Of a stretch of DNA of 64,000 nucleotides, positions 25,115 to 34,248 are shown piece by piece. The notes under the pieces are model-generated. The model saw nothing but the letters and a program-made list of their open reading frames with translations, had not been told where the DNA came from and made no database searches. Each line of letters opens with the position of its first letter. Within the stretch, counting starts at the first letter, position 1. The translations under genes and the position numbers were made by a program. The stretch is taken from the NCBI GenBank assembly GCA_963789005.1, contig CAWBIZ010000011.1, positions 186,001 through 250,000 on the forward strand. The letters run 5' to 3'. The DNA comes from DASSUW01 sp963789005. GTDB lineage: Bacteria; Actinomycetota; Thermoleophilia; Solirubrobacterales; Solirubrobacteraceae.

Positions 25115-26585
25115 GGCGGCGCGCGGCGACGACCCGCAGCCGCGGCACACCATCCATGATGCGCTCGATGTCGGTGCGTTCGAGCACCTCGTTGCGCAGG
25201 AGCTCCTGCGCGAGCTCGTCCAGCTGGCGGCGATGCTCGGTGATCAGCCGCGACGCCGAGCGCATCGCCTGATCGGCCATGTGCTGCTGCTCCTCGTCGC
25301 GCAGCTGGCGCGTGCGGTCGGAGACCGCGCCGCCCTCGGCGGAGACGCGGCGCGACATGATCGACGTACCCATCGCGTACTCGTGCACCATCTCGCGCGA
25401 GATGTCGGCGACCCGCCGCAGGTCGTCGGCCGCGCCGGTGGTGATCGCGCCGAACACGATCTCCTCCGCCGCACGCCCGCCGAGCAGGACGGTCATGTAG
25501 TCGATCAGCTCCTCGCGCGTCTTGAGGTAGCGGTCCTCCTCCGGGAGGTTCAGCGTGTAGCCCAGCGCACGCCCGCGGGGGACGATCGAGATCTTGTGCA
25601 CGCGGTCGACGCCGGGCAGCAGCTCGGCGCACAGCGCGTGCCCGGCCTCGTGGAAGGCGACGACGCGGCGCTCGTGGTCGTTGAGCGCGCGGCGCGACTG
25701 CAGGCCGGCGACGACGCGCTCGATCGCGTTGTCGAAGTCGGCGTGCTCGATCGCGCTGCGCCGGTCGCGCGCCGCGAAGATCGCCGCCTCGTTGCAGATG
25801 TTGGCGAGGTCGGCGCCGGTGAAGCCGGAGCTCTGGCGCGCGATCATGGCCAGGTCGCAGTCGGCTCCCAGGGGCTTGTCCTGCGTGTGGACGTTCAGGA
25901 TCGCCTCGCGGCCGGCGACGTCGGGCGGCGAGACGAATATCTGGCGGTCGAAGCGGCCGGGGCGGAGGATCGCCGGGTCGAGCTTCTCGAGCAGGTTCGA
26001 GGCGGCGATCACGACGAGGTCGCCGGTGCTGCTGAAGCCGTCCATCTCGACCAGCAGCTGGTTGAGCGTCTGCTCGCGCTCGCTGTTGCCATCGGAGCCG
26101 CGCTGGCCGGCCACGGCGTCGATCTCGTCGATGAAGATGATCGCGGGTCGGTTGTCACGCGCGGTCTGGAACAGCCGCCGGATGCGGGCGGCGCCGAGGC
26201 CGGCGAACATCTCCACGAATGCGGCCGCGCTCTGGGAGAAGAAGTGGGCGCCGGACTCGTGCGCGACGGCCTTGGCGAGCAGCGTCTTGCCGGTGCCGGG
26301 CGGGCCGTGCAGGAGGATGCCCTTGGGCACCTTGGCACCGAGCCTGCGGAAGCGCTCGGGGTCCTGCAGGAACTCGACGACCTCGCGCAGCTCGGCCTTG
26401 GCCTCGTCGACCCCCGCGACGCCCGCCCATGCCACCGAGTCGCTGGACTGCGGCTCGATCTGCTGCGGCTTCGTCCGCGGCATCAGCTTCAGCGTCCGCC
26501 AGATGAAGAAGACCAGCAGGCCCATGAAGATGATCGGGACCCAGGTCACGATCCACGCCTCGATCTGGTACCAAGCGACGGCCAT
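25092..26585 (-). CDS. FtsH-like AAA+ metalloprotease lacking the extracytoplasmic domain
   Basis: A 497-residue protein, shorter than canonical FtsH (about 640). One transmembrane helix sits at the N-terminus (IVTWVPIIFMGLLVFFIW) and leads directly into the AAA module, so the usual periplasmic loop and second helix are absent. Walker A is GPPGTGKTLLAKA, Walker B IIFIDEIDAV, the second region of homology PAILRPGRFDRQIFV, and the zinc protease motif HEAGH with the distal Asp region TTGAADDLRR. It should therefore be catalytically competent. It may be a second FtsH paralogue. It starts at ATG 26585 and lies 47 bp downstream of the DUF1385 gene, probably co-transcribed. Confidence 0.9.
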   Translation of the reverse strand: MAVAWYQIEAWIVTWVPIIFMGLLVFFIWRTLKLMPRTKPQQIEPQSSDSVAWAGVAGVDEAKAELREVVEFLQDPERFRRLGAKVPKGILLHGPPGTGKTLLAKAVAHESGAHFFSQSAAAFVEMFAGLGAARIRRLFQTARDNRPAIIFIDEIDAVAGQRGSDGNSEREQTLNQLLVEMDGFSSTGDLVVIAASNLLEKLDPAILRPGRFDRQIFVSPPDVAGREAILNVHTQDKPLGADCDLAMIARQSSGFTGADLANICNEAAIFAARDRRSAIEHADFDNAIERVVAGLQSRRALNDHERRVVAFHEAGHALCAELLPGVDRVHKISIVPRGRALGYTLNLPEEDRYLKTREELIDYMTVLLGGRAAEEIVFGAITTGAADDLRRVADISREMVHEYAMGTSIMSRRVSAEGGAVSDRTRQLRDEEQQHMADQAMRSASRLITEHRRQLDELAQELLRNEVLERTDIERIMDGVPRLRVVAARRPSGVREG

Positions 26586-26632
26586 CAAGGGAGTATGCCC
26601 CGTACTCAGGTTTCCGGACTAGGGTCTGGACC

Positions 26633-27433
26633 CTATCCCGCCGGCGCCGGCTCGACGCGGAGGATCTCGGCGAGAGCGGCGCGGCCGACCTCGAGCTGGC
26701 GCTCGTCGGGCTCGCGGGTGCCGACCGCGCGCTGGAGCTCGAAGCCCGGGCGGCGCAGGGCGCGCGCCAGCGCGGTGCCGGAATGGCGCTCGCACCAGGC
26801 GAAGACCTCGACGGCGGCCGCGGTGGAGGCGACCGCGACGCCGGCGCCGGCCACGGGACCCGGCTTCTCGAGCACGCGCCGCACGAGCAGCGCTCCCGCC
26901 AGGTTGGACGCGAGCAGCGGGGTGACGAGGTGCGAGCCGCAGCGGTCGTGCTCCTTGGCGGCGTCCGCCGCGTCGGCGGCGTCGGACTCGTAGGCGGCGA
27001 TCGCCTTGTGCTCGACGCCGTGGTAGGCGGCCAGCTCGCCGCCGCGCAGGGCGAGCACGGCGGGAGCGATCGAGAGCGCGGCGGCGGCCGCTTCGGCCGC
27101 GACGCCGGGCGCGCGGCGGCGCAGCACGGCGCCGGTCAGCGAGGCCGCGGCGGCCACGCCGAGCACGGACGGGTTCTCGAACGGGAGCTTGGCCTGCGGC
27201 AGCGCGCGCTTGACGAGCGGGATGACCACGAAGGCCTCGCCGAGGCGCACGACGCCGCGGACGCCCGGGACGTCGTCGACGGCCTTCAGGCGCGGCTTGC
27301 GGCCGGATGCGGTGCGGATCTCGCCGGCGTCGTCGCGGACGGCGGCGGCCCAGTGGGTCGGTCCATGCACGAGCAGGCCGTTGCGCAGCGCCATGCCTCC
27401 GAGCCGGAGCTTTCCTTCCTTGACGGGACTCAT
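26633..27433 (-). CDS. DUF1385-family protein
   Basis: A 266-residue protein of the DUF1385 (YqhQ-like) family. Family marks are GGMALRNGLLVHGPTHWA near the N-terminus, YHGVEHKAIAAYE in the middle and the following HDRCGSHLV. Several hydrophobic stretches (VLGVAAAASLTGAVL, AALSIAPAVLAL, VAGAGVAVASTAAAV) suggest membrane segments. The His/Glu/Cys pattern in the middle is suggestive of metal binding, but the biochemical role is unknown. It overlaps the M20 peptidase start by 4 bp (ATGA), so these genes and the FtsH-like gene form an operon. Confidence 0.85.
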   Translation of the reverse strand: MSPVKEGKLRLGGMALRNGLLVHGPTHWAAAVRDDAGEIRTASGRKPRLKAVDDVPGVRGVVRLGEAFVVIPLVKRALPQAKLPFENPSVLGVAAAASLTGAVLRRRAPGVAAEAAAAALSIAPAVLALRGGELAAYHGVEHKAIAAYESDAADAADAAKEHDRCGSHLVTPLLASNLAGALLVRRVLEKPGPVAGAGVAVASTAAAVEVFAWCERHSGTALARALRRPGFELQRAVGTREPDERQLEVGRAALAEILRVEPAPAG

Positions 27434-28725
27434 GGGCCGAGCAGCCTCCTAGGGAGATCGGTGAAGAAGTCGGTCGCGAACGCGAGGTCGCGGAGGTCGA
27501 TGCGCTCGTCGTTGGAGTGCACGAGCGGCCACGTGTCGTACAGGGTCTGGTGGCGGTGGGGGAAGAAGCCGTACGCGACGCAGTCGGGGAACGCGGCGCG
27601 GAACCAGCGCGAGTCGGTGAACGCCGGGAGGACGGTCGGCACGGCCTCGGCGTCCGGCTCCTGCGCGGTGACCCAGCCGCGGATGGCGTCCATCAGCGGC
27701 GAGTCGATCGCCGAGCGGTTCCCGATCACCTGCTCCATGAACTCGAGCTCGAGCCCGTCGCGGGGCTCGAGCAGCTCGTGCACGCGGCGCATGGTCGCCT
27801 CGCCGTCCATCCCGGGCGGCACGCGGCAGTCGACCTGCAGCTCGGCGTGGGCGGGGATCACGTTGATCTTCTCCGACGCGAAGATGCGGGTGGGGACGGC
27901 GGTCACGCGCAGTGTGGGCTCGACCATCACCGCCAGGCGGGGCTCGGTGGCGCGGATGCTCTTTACCGCTCCGGCGGGGTCGGCGGGATCCTCGTGCAGC
28001 GCCTCGAGCAACGCGCGCGGCTCCTGCACGACGTCGAACTCGGGCTGGTGGGTGCCGAGCCGCTCGATCACGGGCGCGAGCTTGAGCAGCGCGTTGTCGC
28101 CGACGCCGGGGACCGAGGCGTGGCCCGCCTTGCCGCGCGCGCGGACGGTGAAGCGGAACGTGCCCTTCTCGGCGCAGCAGACGCCGAACAGCCGGCGGTC
28201 GCCGTAGGGCATGACCGCGCCGCCGCCCTCGTTGAGGAGCCAGTCGACGCGCGCGACGTCGGGACGCTGCTCCGTCAGCCACTGCGCGCCGAGCCGCCCG
28301 CCGACCTCCTCGTCGACGACGCTGATGATCTTCAGCTCTCCCTTGGCGGGCCGCCAGCCGCTGCGGGCGAGCGTGGCGCCGGCGACGATCTCGGCCGCCG
28401 TCTGGGACTTCATGTCGAGCGCGCCGCGCCCCCACAGGAAGCCGTCGTCGAGGTCGCCCGACCAGGGGTCGTGGCTCCAGTCCCCGGGGTCGGCGAGCAC
28501 GGTGTCGACGTGCGAGAGGTAGCCGAGCGTCGGCCCGGGCTCGTCGCCGGTCAGGCGCGCGACGAGGTTGGGCCGTTCGGCCTCGGCGCCGAGCAGCTCG
28601 ACCTCGAACCCGGCCCGCCTCAGGTACTCGGCGATCCACTCCTGACACTCGCGCTCGTTGCCGGGCGGGTTGACGGTGTTGAAGCGGATGAGCCGCGAAA
28701 GGACGTCTGCGGTCTCCTCCTGCAT
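27430..28725 (-). CDS. M20-family metallopeptidase
   Basis: A 431-residue M20/M28 clan amidohydrolase (ArgE/DapE/carboxypeptidase G2-like). Zinc ligands appear in GYLSHVDTV (His, Asp), then GRGALDMKSQ, SVVDEEVGG (the Glu pair), and a terminal His in WPLVHSNDERI. The dimerisation lid domain contains GKAGHASVPGVGDNAL. By resemblance it could deacylate N-acyl amino acids or cleave dipeptides. The hydroxyproline cluster is 2.5 kb away but on the far side of rarA, so a link is speculative. It is the first gene of the M20-DUF1385-FtsH operon, and its start lies 12 bp from the end of chrA. Confidence 0.87.
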   Translation of the reverse strand: MQEETADVLSRLIRFNTVNPPGNERECQEWIAEYLRRAGFEVELLGAEAERPNLVARLTGDEPGPTLGYLSHVDTVLADPGDWSHDPWSGDLDDGFLWGRGALDMKSQTAAEIVAGATLARSGWRPAKGELKIISVVDEEVGGRLGAQWLTEQRPDVARVDWLLNEGGGAVMPYGDRRLFGVCCAEKGTFRFTVRARGKAGHASVPGVGDNALLKLAPVIERLGTHQPEFDVVQEPRALLEALHEDPADPAGAVKSIRATEPRLAVMVEPTLRVTAVPTRIFASEKINVIPAHAELQVDCRVPPGMDGEATMRRVHELLEPRDGLELEFMEQVIGNRSAIDSPLMDAIRGWVTAQEPDAEAVPTVLPAFTDSRWFRAAFPDCVAYGFFPHRHQTLYDTWPLVHSNDERIDLRDLAFATDFFTDLPRRLLGP

Positions 28726-28737
28726 CTCGCGGTGATG

Positions 28738-29880
28738 CTAGTTGGTGGCGACCGGGAGCCCGGCGAGCGCCGCGACGAGCCCGGCGAGCGCGCCACTGAC
28801 CAAGGCCCAGATCGGCGAGAGCCGCAGCGCGAGCACGGCCGCGCCGCCGAGGACGGCGTACTGCCACGCCTCCTCGAGTGCGCTTAGGAGCGGGATCGCG
28901 ACGCCCAGGACGGCCCCGGCGGCGGCCGGACCGGCGCCGTCGAGAAACGCTCGCGCGGCTCCCGAGCCGCGCAGGCGCTCGAAGCGCTCGCCGGTGAGCG
29001 CCACCACCAGGAAGGACGGCGCGAACGCCACCGCGGAGGCGACGAGCGCGCCCGGTAGGCCCGCGGCCGCCCACCCGACCATCGCCACCGTCTGCACCAC
29101 CGGGCCGGGCGTGAGCTGGCCGTAGGCGACGGCGTCGGCGAACTCGGAGCGGGTCATCCACCCGTAGGCGTCGACCGCGTCGGCCTGCATCAGCGGGATG
29201 ATCACGAAGCCTCCGCCATATGACAGCGCGCCGACCTTGAACGCCGTCCATACGAGCGGGGGCAGCGCGGCGGCGCCCGTGGCACCGAGGATGAGAGCGA
29301 GCGGCCAGGCGTGCACCGCGGCTCGCGAACGGCGGCGCCAGGCCAGCTCGGCGAGCCCGCACGCCAGCAGAGCGAGGACGAGCGCCGCGCCGGCGAAGAC
29401 GGCCGCCGCAGCGCCGATCGCCAGGTACGCGACGGTGCGCGCCCGCGCGCCGCCGGTCCGGCCCGTGAGGCTCGCGCGCACGAAGTCGAAGCCGACGCGC
29501 ACGACCACCGCGACGACCGCCGCGGCGGCCCCGGCGCCGACCCCCTCGACCCACTCCGGCGGCGACTCGGACAGCGCGATCGCCGCGATCACGATGATCA
29601 GCAGGAGCCCCGGGAGGATGAACGCGAGCCCGCCGACGATCGCCCCGGCCCTGCCCGCAACCCGCTGCGCGCAGTAGATCGCGAGCTGGGTCGACGCCGG
29701 GCCGGGGATGAGCTGGGTGGCCGCGTTGGCGTCCTCGAACTCGCGCGCGTCGATCCACCTGTGCCGCTCGACCGTCAGCTCGCGCAGCAGCGCGACATGG
29801 GCCGGCGGCCCGCCGAAGCCGAGCGCGCCGAGACGGGCCCACTCGCGCACCACGGTGGTCAACGGGACGTGTCGCTGCAC
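28738..29880 (-). CDS. chrA: Chromate transporter (CHR family), long two-domain form
   Basis: A 380-residue membrane protein with two homologous CHR halves. The N-terminal half has RLGALGFGGPPAHVALLRELTVERHRWI and ANAATQLIPGPASTQLAIYCA. The C-terminal half has KVGALSYGGGFVIIPLMQADAV, and ADAVAYGQLTPGPVVQTVAMVGW. Ten or more hydrophobic helices are visible. Long-chain CHR proteins can export chromate, though many members have no tested function. It is divergent from rarA with 19 bp between starts. It and the M20 gene downstream are on the same strand, 12 bp apart. Confidence 0.9.
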   Translation of the reverse strand: MQRHVPLTTVVREWARLGALGFGGPPAHVALLRELTVERHRWIDAREFEDANAATQLIPGPASTQLAIYCAQRVAGRAGAIVGGLAFILPGLLLIIVIAAIALSESPPEWVEGVGAGAAAAVVAVVVRVGFDFVRASLTGRTGGARARTVAYLAIGAAAAVFAGAALVLALLACGLAELAWRRRSRAAVHAWPLALILGATGAAALPPLVWTAFKVGALSYGGGFVIIPLMQADAVDAYGWMTRSEFADAVAYGQLTPGPVVQTVAMVGWAAAGLPGALVASAVAFAPSFLVVALTGERFERLRGSGAARAFLDGAGPAAAGAVLGVAIPLLSALEEAWQYAVLGGAAVLALRLSPIWALVSGALAGLVAALAGLPVATN

Positions 29881-29899
29881 CGCGCGCGAAGATAGACGC

Positions 29900-31207
29900 G
29901 TGGAGCGCCTCTTCGACCCACCCGAGAAACGACCTGATCACAGGTTGCCGCCCGACGGCCCGCTGGCCGCGCGCATGCGGCCACAGTCGCTCGACGAGTT
30001 CGTCGGGCAGGAGCACCTGCTCGGCGAGGGGTCGGCGCTGCGGCAGGCGCTCGAGTCCGGCCGGCCGCACTCGATGGTGCTCTACGGCCCGCCGGGCACC
30101 GGAAAGACGACGCTCGCGCGGCTGGCAGCCGAGCACGCCGAGGCGGCGTTCGAGGAGCTGTCGGCAGTGCAGGCCGGGCGGGCAGAGGTGCGCGAGGTGA
30201 TCGCTCGCGCCTCCGAGCGGCGCAAGGGCGGGCGCGCGACGATCTTCTTCCTCGACGAGATCCACCGCTTCAACAAGGCGCAGCAGGACGCGCTGCTGCC
30301 CGCCGTCGAGGACGGGCTGCTGACGCTGATCGGGGCGACGACCGAGAACCCGTACTTCGAGGTCAACAGCGCGCTGCTCTCGCGGACGCAGATCTACGAG
30401 CTCCAGCAGCTCACCGCCGAGCAGGTCGAGGGCCTGCTGCGGCGGGCGATCGACCGCGGCGAGTGCCCGAAGGTCGGCGTCGGCGACGAGGTGATCGCGT
30501 TCCTGGCCGCGCGCGCCGGCGGCGACGCCCGCACCGCGCTCAACGCGCTCGAGCTGGCGTGCTCGGCGGCCACCGGCGCCGAGGTCACGCTGGCCGACGC
30601 CGAGGACGCGATGCAGCGCAAGGCCGTGCTCTACGACAAGGGCGGCGACCAGCACTACGACTACATCTCGGCCTGGATCAAGGCCACGCGCGGGTCGGAT
30701 CCCGACGCCTCGCTCTACTACCTCGCGGCGATGCTCGAGGGGGGTGAGGACGTGCGCTTCATCGCGCGGCGGATGATCATCCTCGCGTCCGAGGACGTCG
30801 GCAACGCCGACCCGCAGGCGCTCCCGATGGCGGTCGCCGCCGCGCACGCGGTCGAGCACGTCGGCCTCCCGGAGGGCCAGTACGCGCTCGCCCAGGCCGC
30901 GATCTACCTCTCGTTGGCGCCCAAGTCCGACGCGGTCAAGCGCGCGATCGGGCAGGCGCGGGGCCACATCCGCGAGGAGGGAGCGGCCCGCCCACCCGCA
31001 TCCCTGCAGTCGGGCGCGTATCCGGGCGCGGCGGAGCTCGGCCGCGGAGTCGACTACGACTACCCCCACGACCACCGCGGCCACGTCAACGACCAGGAGC
31101 ACCTCCCGCGCGGCCGCGAGCACCTGCGCTTCTACACGCCGGACGACGCCGAAAGCGAGCTCCGCGAGCGCCTCGACCGCATCCGCCAGGCCCGCGGGCG
31201 CGACTGA
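29900..31207 (+). CDS. rarA: Replication-associated recombination protein A (MgsA/RarA)
   Basis: A 435-residue clamp-loader-like AAA+ ATPase. The N-terminus RPQSLDEFVGQEHLLG is typical, followed by Walker A YGPPGTGKTTLARL, Walker B IFFLDEIHRFNKAQQD, sensor 1 LIGATTENPYFEVNSALLSR, and the C-terminal tetramerisation domain (KGGDQHYDYISAWIKATRGSDPDASLYYLA). RarA acts at stalled replication forks. The start is taken as GTG 29900 (MERLFDPP). The length fits the family. It is monocistronic and divergent from chrA. Confidence 0.95.
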   Translation: MERLFDPPEKRPDHRLPPDGPLAARMRPQSLDEFVGQEHLLGEGSALRQALESGRPHSMVLYGPPGTGKTTLARLAAEHAEAAFEELSAVQAGRAEVREVIARASERRKGGRATIFFLDEIHRFNKAQQDALLPAVEDGLLTLIGATTENPYFEVNSALLSRTQIYELQQLTAEQVEGLLRRAIDRGECPKVGVGDEVIAFLAARAGGDARTALNALELACSAATGAEVTLADAEDAMQRKAVLYDKGGDQHYDYISAWIKATRGSDPDASLYYLAAMLEGGEDVRFIARRMIILASEDVGNADPQALPMAVAAAHAVEHVGLPEGQYALAQAAIYLSLAPKSDAVKRAIGQARGHIREEGAARPPASLQSGAYPGAAELGRGVDYDYPHDHRGHVNDQEHLPRGREHLRFYTPDDAESELRERLDRIRQARGRD

Positions 31208-31219
31208 CTCCGGTGTGGC

Positions 31220-32389
31220 TCAGGCTGCGGTCGCCGCGGCGCCGCTGAAGCGGTCGGGCGCGAACGGGGTGAGGTCGAGTGCGAGTGGCTCTCCGCAGTA
31301 CGCCTGGGCGACGAGGCGGCCGGTGATCGGGCCGAGCGCGACTCCCGCTCCCTCGTGGCCGGTGGCCACCCACAGGCCTTGGGCGGCCGCCGACGGCCCG
31401 ATGGCCGGGAGGTGGCCCGGCAGCCACGGCCGCAGGCCCGCCCAGGCGGCGACCCGGGGGCGCTCGGCGAGGCTCGGGAACAGGCGCGCCGCGCGCGCGA
31501 CCATCGCCTCGCTGACCGTGTCGTCGACGATGGTGTCGAACCCGCGTCGCTCGCGGCTGGAGCCGACGAGCACGTCTCCCTCCCAGGTGGTCTCGACCAC
31601 GGTCGTGATCTCGAGCCCCGTCCCCTCGCTGACCACCGACGCGAGGTAGGAGCCGTCGACGATCTTGTGCCGGACGTCGGCCGGGCCGGCGAGGCGCACG
31701 AGCTGCCCTTTCCGCGGCTCGACCGGCAGCGCGAGGCCGGCGGTAGCCGCGAGCGCGGCGCTCCATGGGCCGGCCGCAAGCACGACCGCGCCGGCCGCGA
31801 TCCGCTCGCCTGACTCGAGGACAACCCCTGTGACCCGGCCTTCCGGCGTGGCGTCGCCCGACGACGTCCCTCGCGTCGCGGTGGCGATCTCGGCCACGCG
31901 GGTGCCCGTGCGGACGTCGGGGACCTCGCGGGCGAGCGCTCGGGCGATCGCGCGCGGGTCGCACTGCAGGTCGTCGGGGAAGAACGAGGCGCCGTGCACC
32001 GGCCCCGTGAGCAGCGGCTCGAGCTCGACCACCTCGTCGGCGGCTACCAGCCGACCGTCGACGCCCGCCGCTCGCAGCCGGTCGAGCCGCGCGGGCTCGG
32101 CCTCCCAGGTCGCGGCGTCGGGATGCACGACCAGCGCGCCCTTGCGGCGGATCCGCGCCTCGTCGCCCAGCTCGTCGAACAGCGCGCGGCCCGCCACGCA
32201 GAGGTCGAGCTCCGGCCCGGTGTCCTTGTCCGAGCACAGCACGTTGCCCTCGCCGAGGCCGGTCGTGCCGCCCGAGACCTCGCCGGCGTCGAGCAGCAGC
32301 ACGTCGACCCCGCGGACGGCGAGCTCGCGTGCCACGGCGGCGCCCACGATCCCCGCGCCTACGACGACGACCTCGCGCGCTGCCGTCAC
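31220..32389 (-). CDS. FAD-dependent D-amino-acid oxidase family protein, probable cis-4-hydroxy-D-proline oxidase
   Basis: A 389-residue DAO/DadA-like flavoprotein. The FAD Rossmann motif is VVVVGAGIVGAAVARELAVRGVDVLLLDAG at the N-terminus, with AGPWSAALAATAGL in the middle and the C-terminal WAGLRPWLPGHLPAIGP then GHEGAGVALGPITGRLVA. It is the last gene of a cluster whose other members catalyse hydroxyproline epimerisation, pyrroline deamination and semialdehyde oxidation, so its role is very likely oxidation of cis-4-hydroxy-D-proline to the pyrroline. It overlaps the epimerase stop by 4 bp. The start is GTG 32389. Bacterial hydroxyproline oxidases occur as single FAD proteins or heterotrimers; this is the single form. 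Confidence 0.82.
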   Translation of the reverse strand: MTAAREVVVVGAGIVGAAVARELAVRGVDVLLLDAGEVSGGTTGLGEGNVLCSDKDTGPELDLCVAGRALFDELGDEARIRRKGALVVHPDAATWEAEPARLDRLRAAGVDGRLVAADEVVELEPLLTGPVHGASFFPDDLQCDPRAIARALAREVPDVRTGTRVAEIATATRGTSSGDATPEGRVTGVVLESGERIAAGAVVLAAGPWSAALAATAGLALPVEPRKGQLVRLAGPADVRHKIVDGSYLASVVSEGTGLEITTVVETTWEGDVLVGSSRERRGFDTIVDDTVSEAMVARAARLFPSLAERPRVAAWAGLRPWLPGHLPAIGPSAAAQGLWVATGHEGAGVALGPITGRLVAQAYCGEPLALDLTPFAPDRFSGAAATAA

Positions 32390-33354
32390 AGCGCGAAGCC
32401 GGCCGGGAACGGGTCCTCGGCGTCGAGCAGGTACTGGCCCATCCCGGTCACCCACGCGCGCCCGGTGATCTCCGGGATGACGGCGGCGAACGAGCCGACC
32501 TGTGTCTCCCCGACCAGGCGGCCGGTGAAGCGCGTGCCGATCACCGACTCGTTGACGAACGCCTCGCCGATTGCCAGCTCGCCGCGGGCGTGCAGCGCGG
32601 CCATCCGCGCTGACGTCCCGGTGCCGCACGGCGAGCGGTCGAGCCAGCCCGGGTGAATGGCGGTGGCGTTGCGGTTGCCGTCGTGGAACACGACGTGCCG
32701 GCAGCCGCCGATGCGCGGGTCGTCCGGGTGCGCCGGCGCACCGCCCGCGTTGACGGCCGCCATGATCTCCAGCCCGCGCGCGATCAGCTCGTCCGCTCGC
32801 GCCGGGTCGACCTCGACGCCGGCGTGGGCCGCCGGCACGAGCGCGTAGAAGTTGCCGCCGAACGCGATGTCGCACACGACGTCGCCCGCCTCCCGGTCGC
32901 GCTCGAGCAGGAATGCCGGCACGTTGCGCAGCGTCACCGAGCGGGCGCGGCCGCCCTCGACCTCCACCCGCACCTCGACCAGCCCGGCCGGCGTATCGAG
33001 CCGCACGACCGTCTCCGGCTCGGTCACCTCGACCATGCCCGTCTCCACCAGCACGGTCGCCACGCCGATCGTCCCGTGGCCGCACATCGGCAGGCAGCCG
33101 CTGACCTCGATGAAGAGCACGCCCCAGTCGGCGTCCTCGCGCGTCGGGGGCTGGAGGATCGCGCCCGACATCGCCGAGTGCCCGCGCGGCTCGCGCATCA
33201 GCAGGAGCCGCAGGTCGTCGAGCTCGCGCTCGAAGTGCAGCTTGCGCTCGAGCATCGTGGCGCCGGGGATCGTCCCGACGCCACCGGTGACCACGCGCGT
33301 CGGCATCCCCTCCGTGTGGGAGTCGACCGCCGCGAGGTACCGCGCCGCCCTCAC
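32386..33354 (-). CDS. 4-hydroxyproline 2-epimerase (proline racemase family)
   Basis: A 322-residue proline racemase superfamily protein. The N-terminus AVDSHTEGMPTRVV and the catalytic Cys in PMCGHGTIGVA (about 85-95) are conserved. The second catalytic Cys lies in LDRSPCGTGTSARMAAL (about 240-255). Two Cys together define racemase or 2-epimerase members rather than the dehydratase (Ser/Cys or Thr) types. It should convert trans-4-hydroxy-L-proline to cis-4-hydroxy-D-proline. It lies between the oxidase and the DapA-like gene with 4-bp overlaps on both sides, and starts at GTG 33354. Confidence 0.9.
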   Translation of the reverse strand: MRAARYLAAVDSHTEGMPTRVVTGGVGTIPGATMLERKLHFERELDDLRLLLMREPRGHSAMSGAILQPPTREDADWGVLFIEVSGCLPMCGHGTIGVATVLVETGMVEVTEPETVVRLDTPAGLVEVRVEVEGGRARSVTLRNVPAFLLERDREAGDVVCDIAFGGNFYALVPAAHAGVEVDPARADELIARGLEIMAAVNAGGAPAHPDDPRIGGCRHVVFHDGNRNATAIHPGWLDRSPCGTGTSARMAALHARGELAIGEAFVNESVIGTRFTGRLVGETQVGSFAAVIPEITGRAWVTGMGQYLLDAEDPFPAGFAL

Positions 33355-34238
33355 GAGCTGACCGGAGCCCCCAGCACCGCCATCGCCTCGCCCAGCGCAG
33401 CGCGCTCGGCGTCGCTCAAGGGCAGCCGCGGCGGGCGGCACGGGCCGCCCACGAGCCCGACGTCGTCCAGCGCCGCCTTGAAGTACTGCACGAGCTTGGG
33501 CGTCATGTCGAAGCGCGCGAGCGGGAGCAGCCGGGCGTAGATCGCGCGCGCCGCCTCGAGCTCCCCGGCCGCGCACGCCTCGTACAGCGCGACGCACTCG
33601 CGGGGAGCGACGTCGGCGACGCCGCTGACCCAGCCGGTGGCGCCACCGCAGAAGCCCTCGAGCGCCCAGTCGTCGCCGCCGACCAGCACCTCGAGCCCGG
33701 GCACGGCGTTGAGCAGCGCCGGGATGCGCCGGACGTCCCCCGAGCACTCCTTGACCGCCACCACCGCGTCGACATCTTCGTACAGCCGCGCGATCAGCGC
33801 CGGCTCCATGTCGATCCCGCTCGCCTCCGGGTTGTTGTATGCCATCAGCGGCAGCCCGGCGGCCTCGCCGACCGCCGCGTAGTGGGCCACGATCTCGTCG
33901 TCGTCGCCGCGGTAGCCGAGCGGCGGGAGCATCATCAGGGCGACGGCACCCGCCTCGGCGGCGTCGGCGGCCAGCGCGATCGCCGTCGCAGGCGTTCCCG
34001 CGGAGACGCCGGCGATCACCGGCACCCGGCCATCGACGGCCTCCGCCACGGCCGCCACGATCTCGCGGCGCTCGGCGGTCGAGAGGCTGCCGGCCTCGCC
34101 CATCGTGCCGGTGGCGACGACGCCGTGGATGCCCGCGTCGAGCAGCGCGGCGAGGTTGGTCTCGAGCCCGGCGCGATCGATCGCGCCCGAGGTCTCGAAG
34201 GGAGTGGTGACGGCGGGGATGATGCCGGGGAAGCGCAC
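33351..34238 (-). CDS. DapA-family aldolase, probable 1-pyrroline-4-hydroxy-2-carboxylate deaminase
   Basis: A 295-residue TIM-barrel Schiff-base enzyme of the dihydrodipicolinate synthase/N-acetylneuraminate lyase family. It has FPGIIPAVTTPF at the N-terminus, GVVATGTMGEAGSLSTAER, the Tyr-containing LPLMAYNNP (about residue 130), and the Schiff-base Lys in VVAVKECSGD. The hydroxyproline context supports the deaminase that converts the pyrroline intermediate to 2-oxoglutarate semialdehyde (LhpC type), rather than lysine biosynthesis. It is the first catabolic gene after the GntR regulator. Confidence 0.83.
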   Translation of the reverse strand: MRFPGIIPAVTTPFETSGAIDRAGLETNLAALLDAGIHGVVATGTMGEAGSLSTAERREIVAAVAEAVDGRVPVIAGVSAGTPATAIALAADAAEAGAVALMMLPPLGYRGDDDEIVAHYAAVGEAAGLPLMAYNNPEASGIDMEPALIARLYEDVDAVVAVKECSGDVRRIPALLNAVPGLEVLVGGDDWALEGFCGGATGWVSGVADVAPRECVALYEACAAGELEAARAIYARLLPLARFDMTPKLVQYFKAALDDVGLVGGPCRPPRLPLSDAERAALGEAMAVLGAPVSS

Positions 34239-34248
34239 AGAGGCCTTT

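Noticed and set aside
23626..25272. 548-codon frame spanning the epimerase and lipid kinase genes
   Set aside because: It is Arg/Ala/Pro-rich and lies out of frame with two recognisable genes on opposite strands.
29311..29895. Plus-strand frame opposite the chromate transporter
   Set aside because: It is antisense to a clear multi-helix CHR protein and consists of Arg, Asp and Gln repeats only.
31220..34238. Lysine or D-proline pathway for the DapA-like and racemase genes
   Set aside because: The semialdehyde dehydrogenase of the 2,5-dioxovalerate type and the FAD oxidase make hydroxyproline catabolism the better fit.
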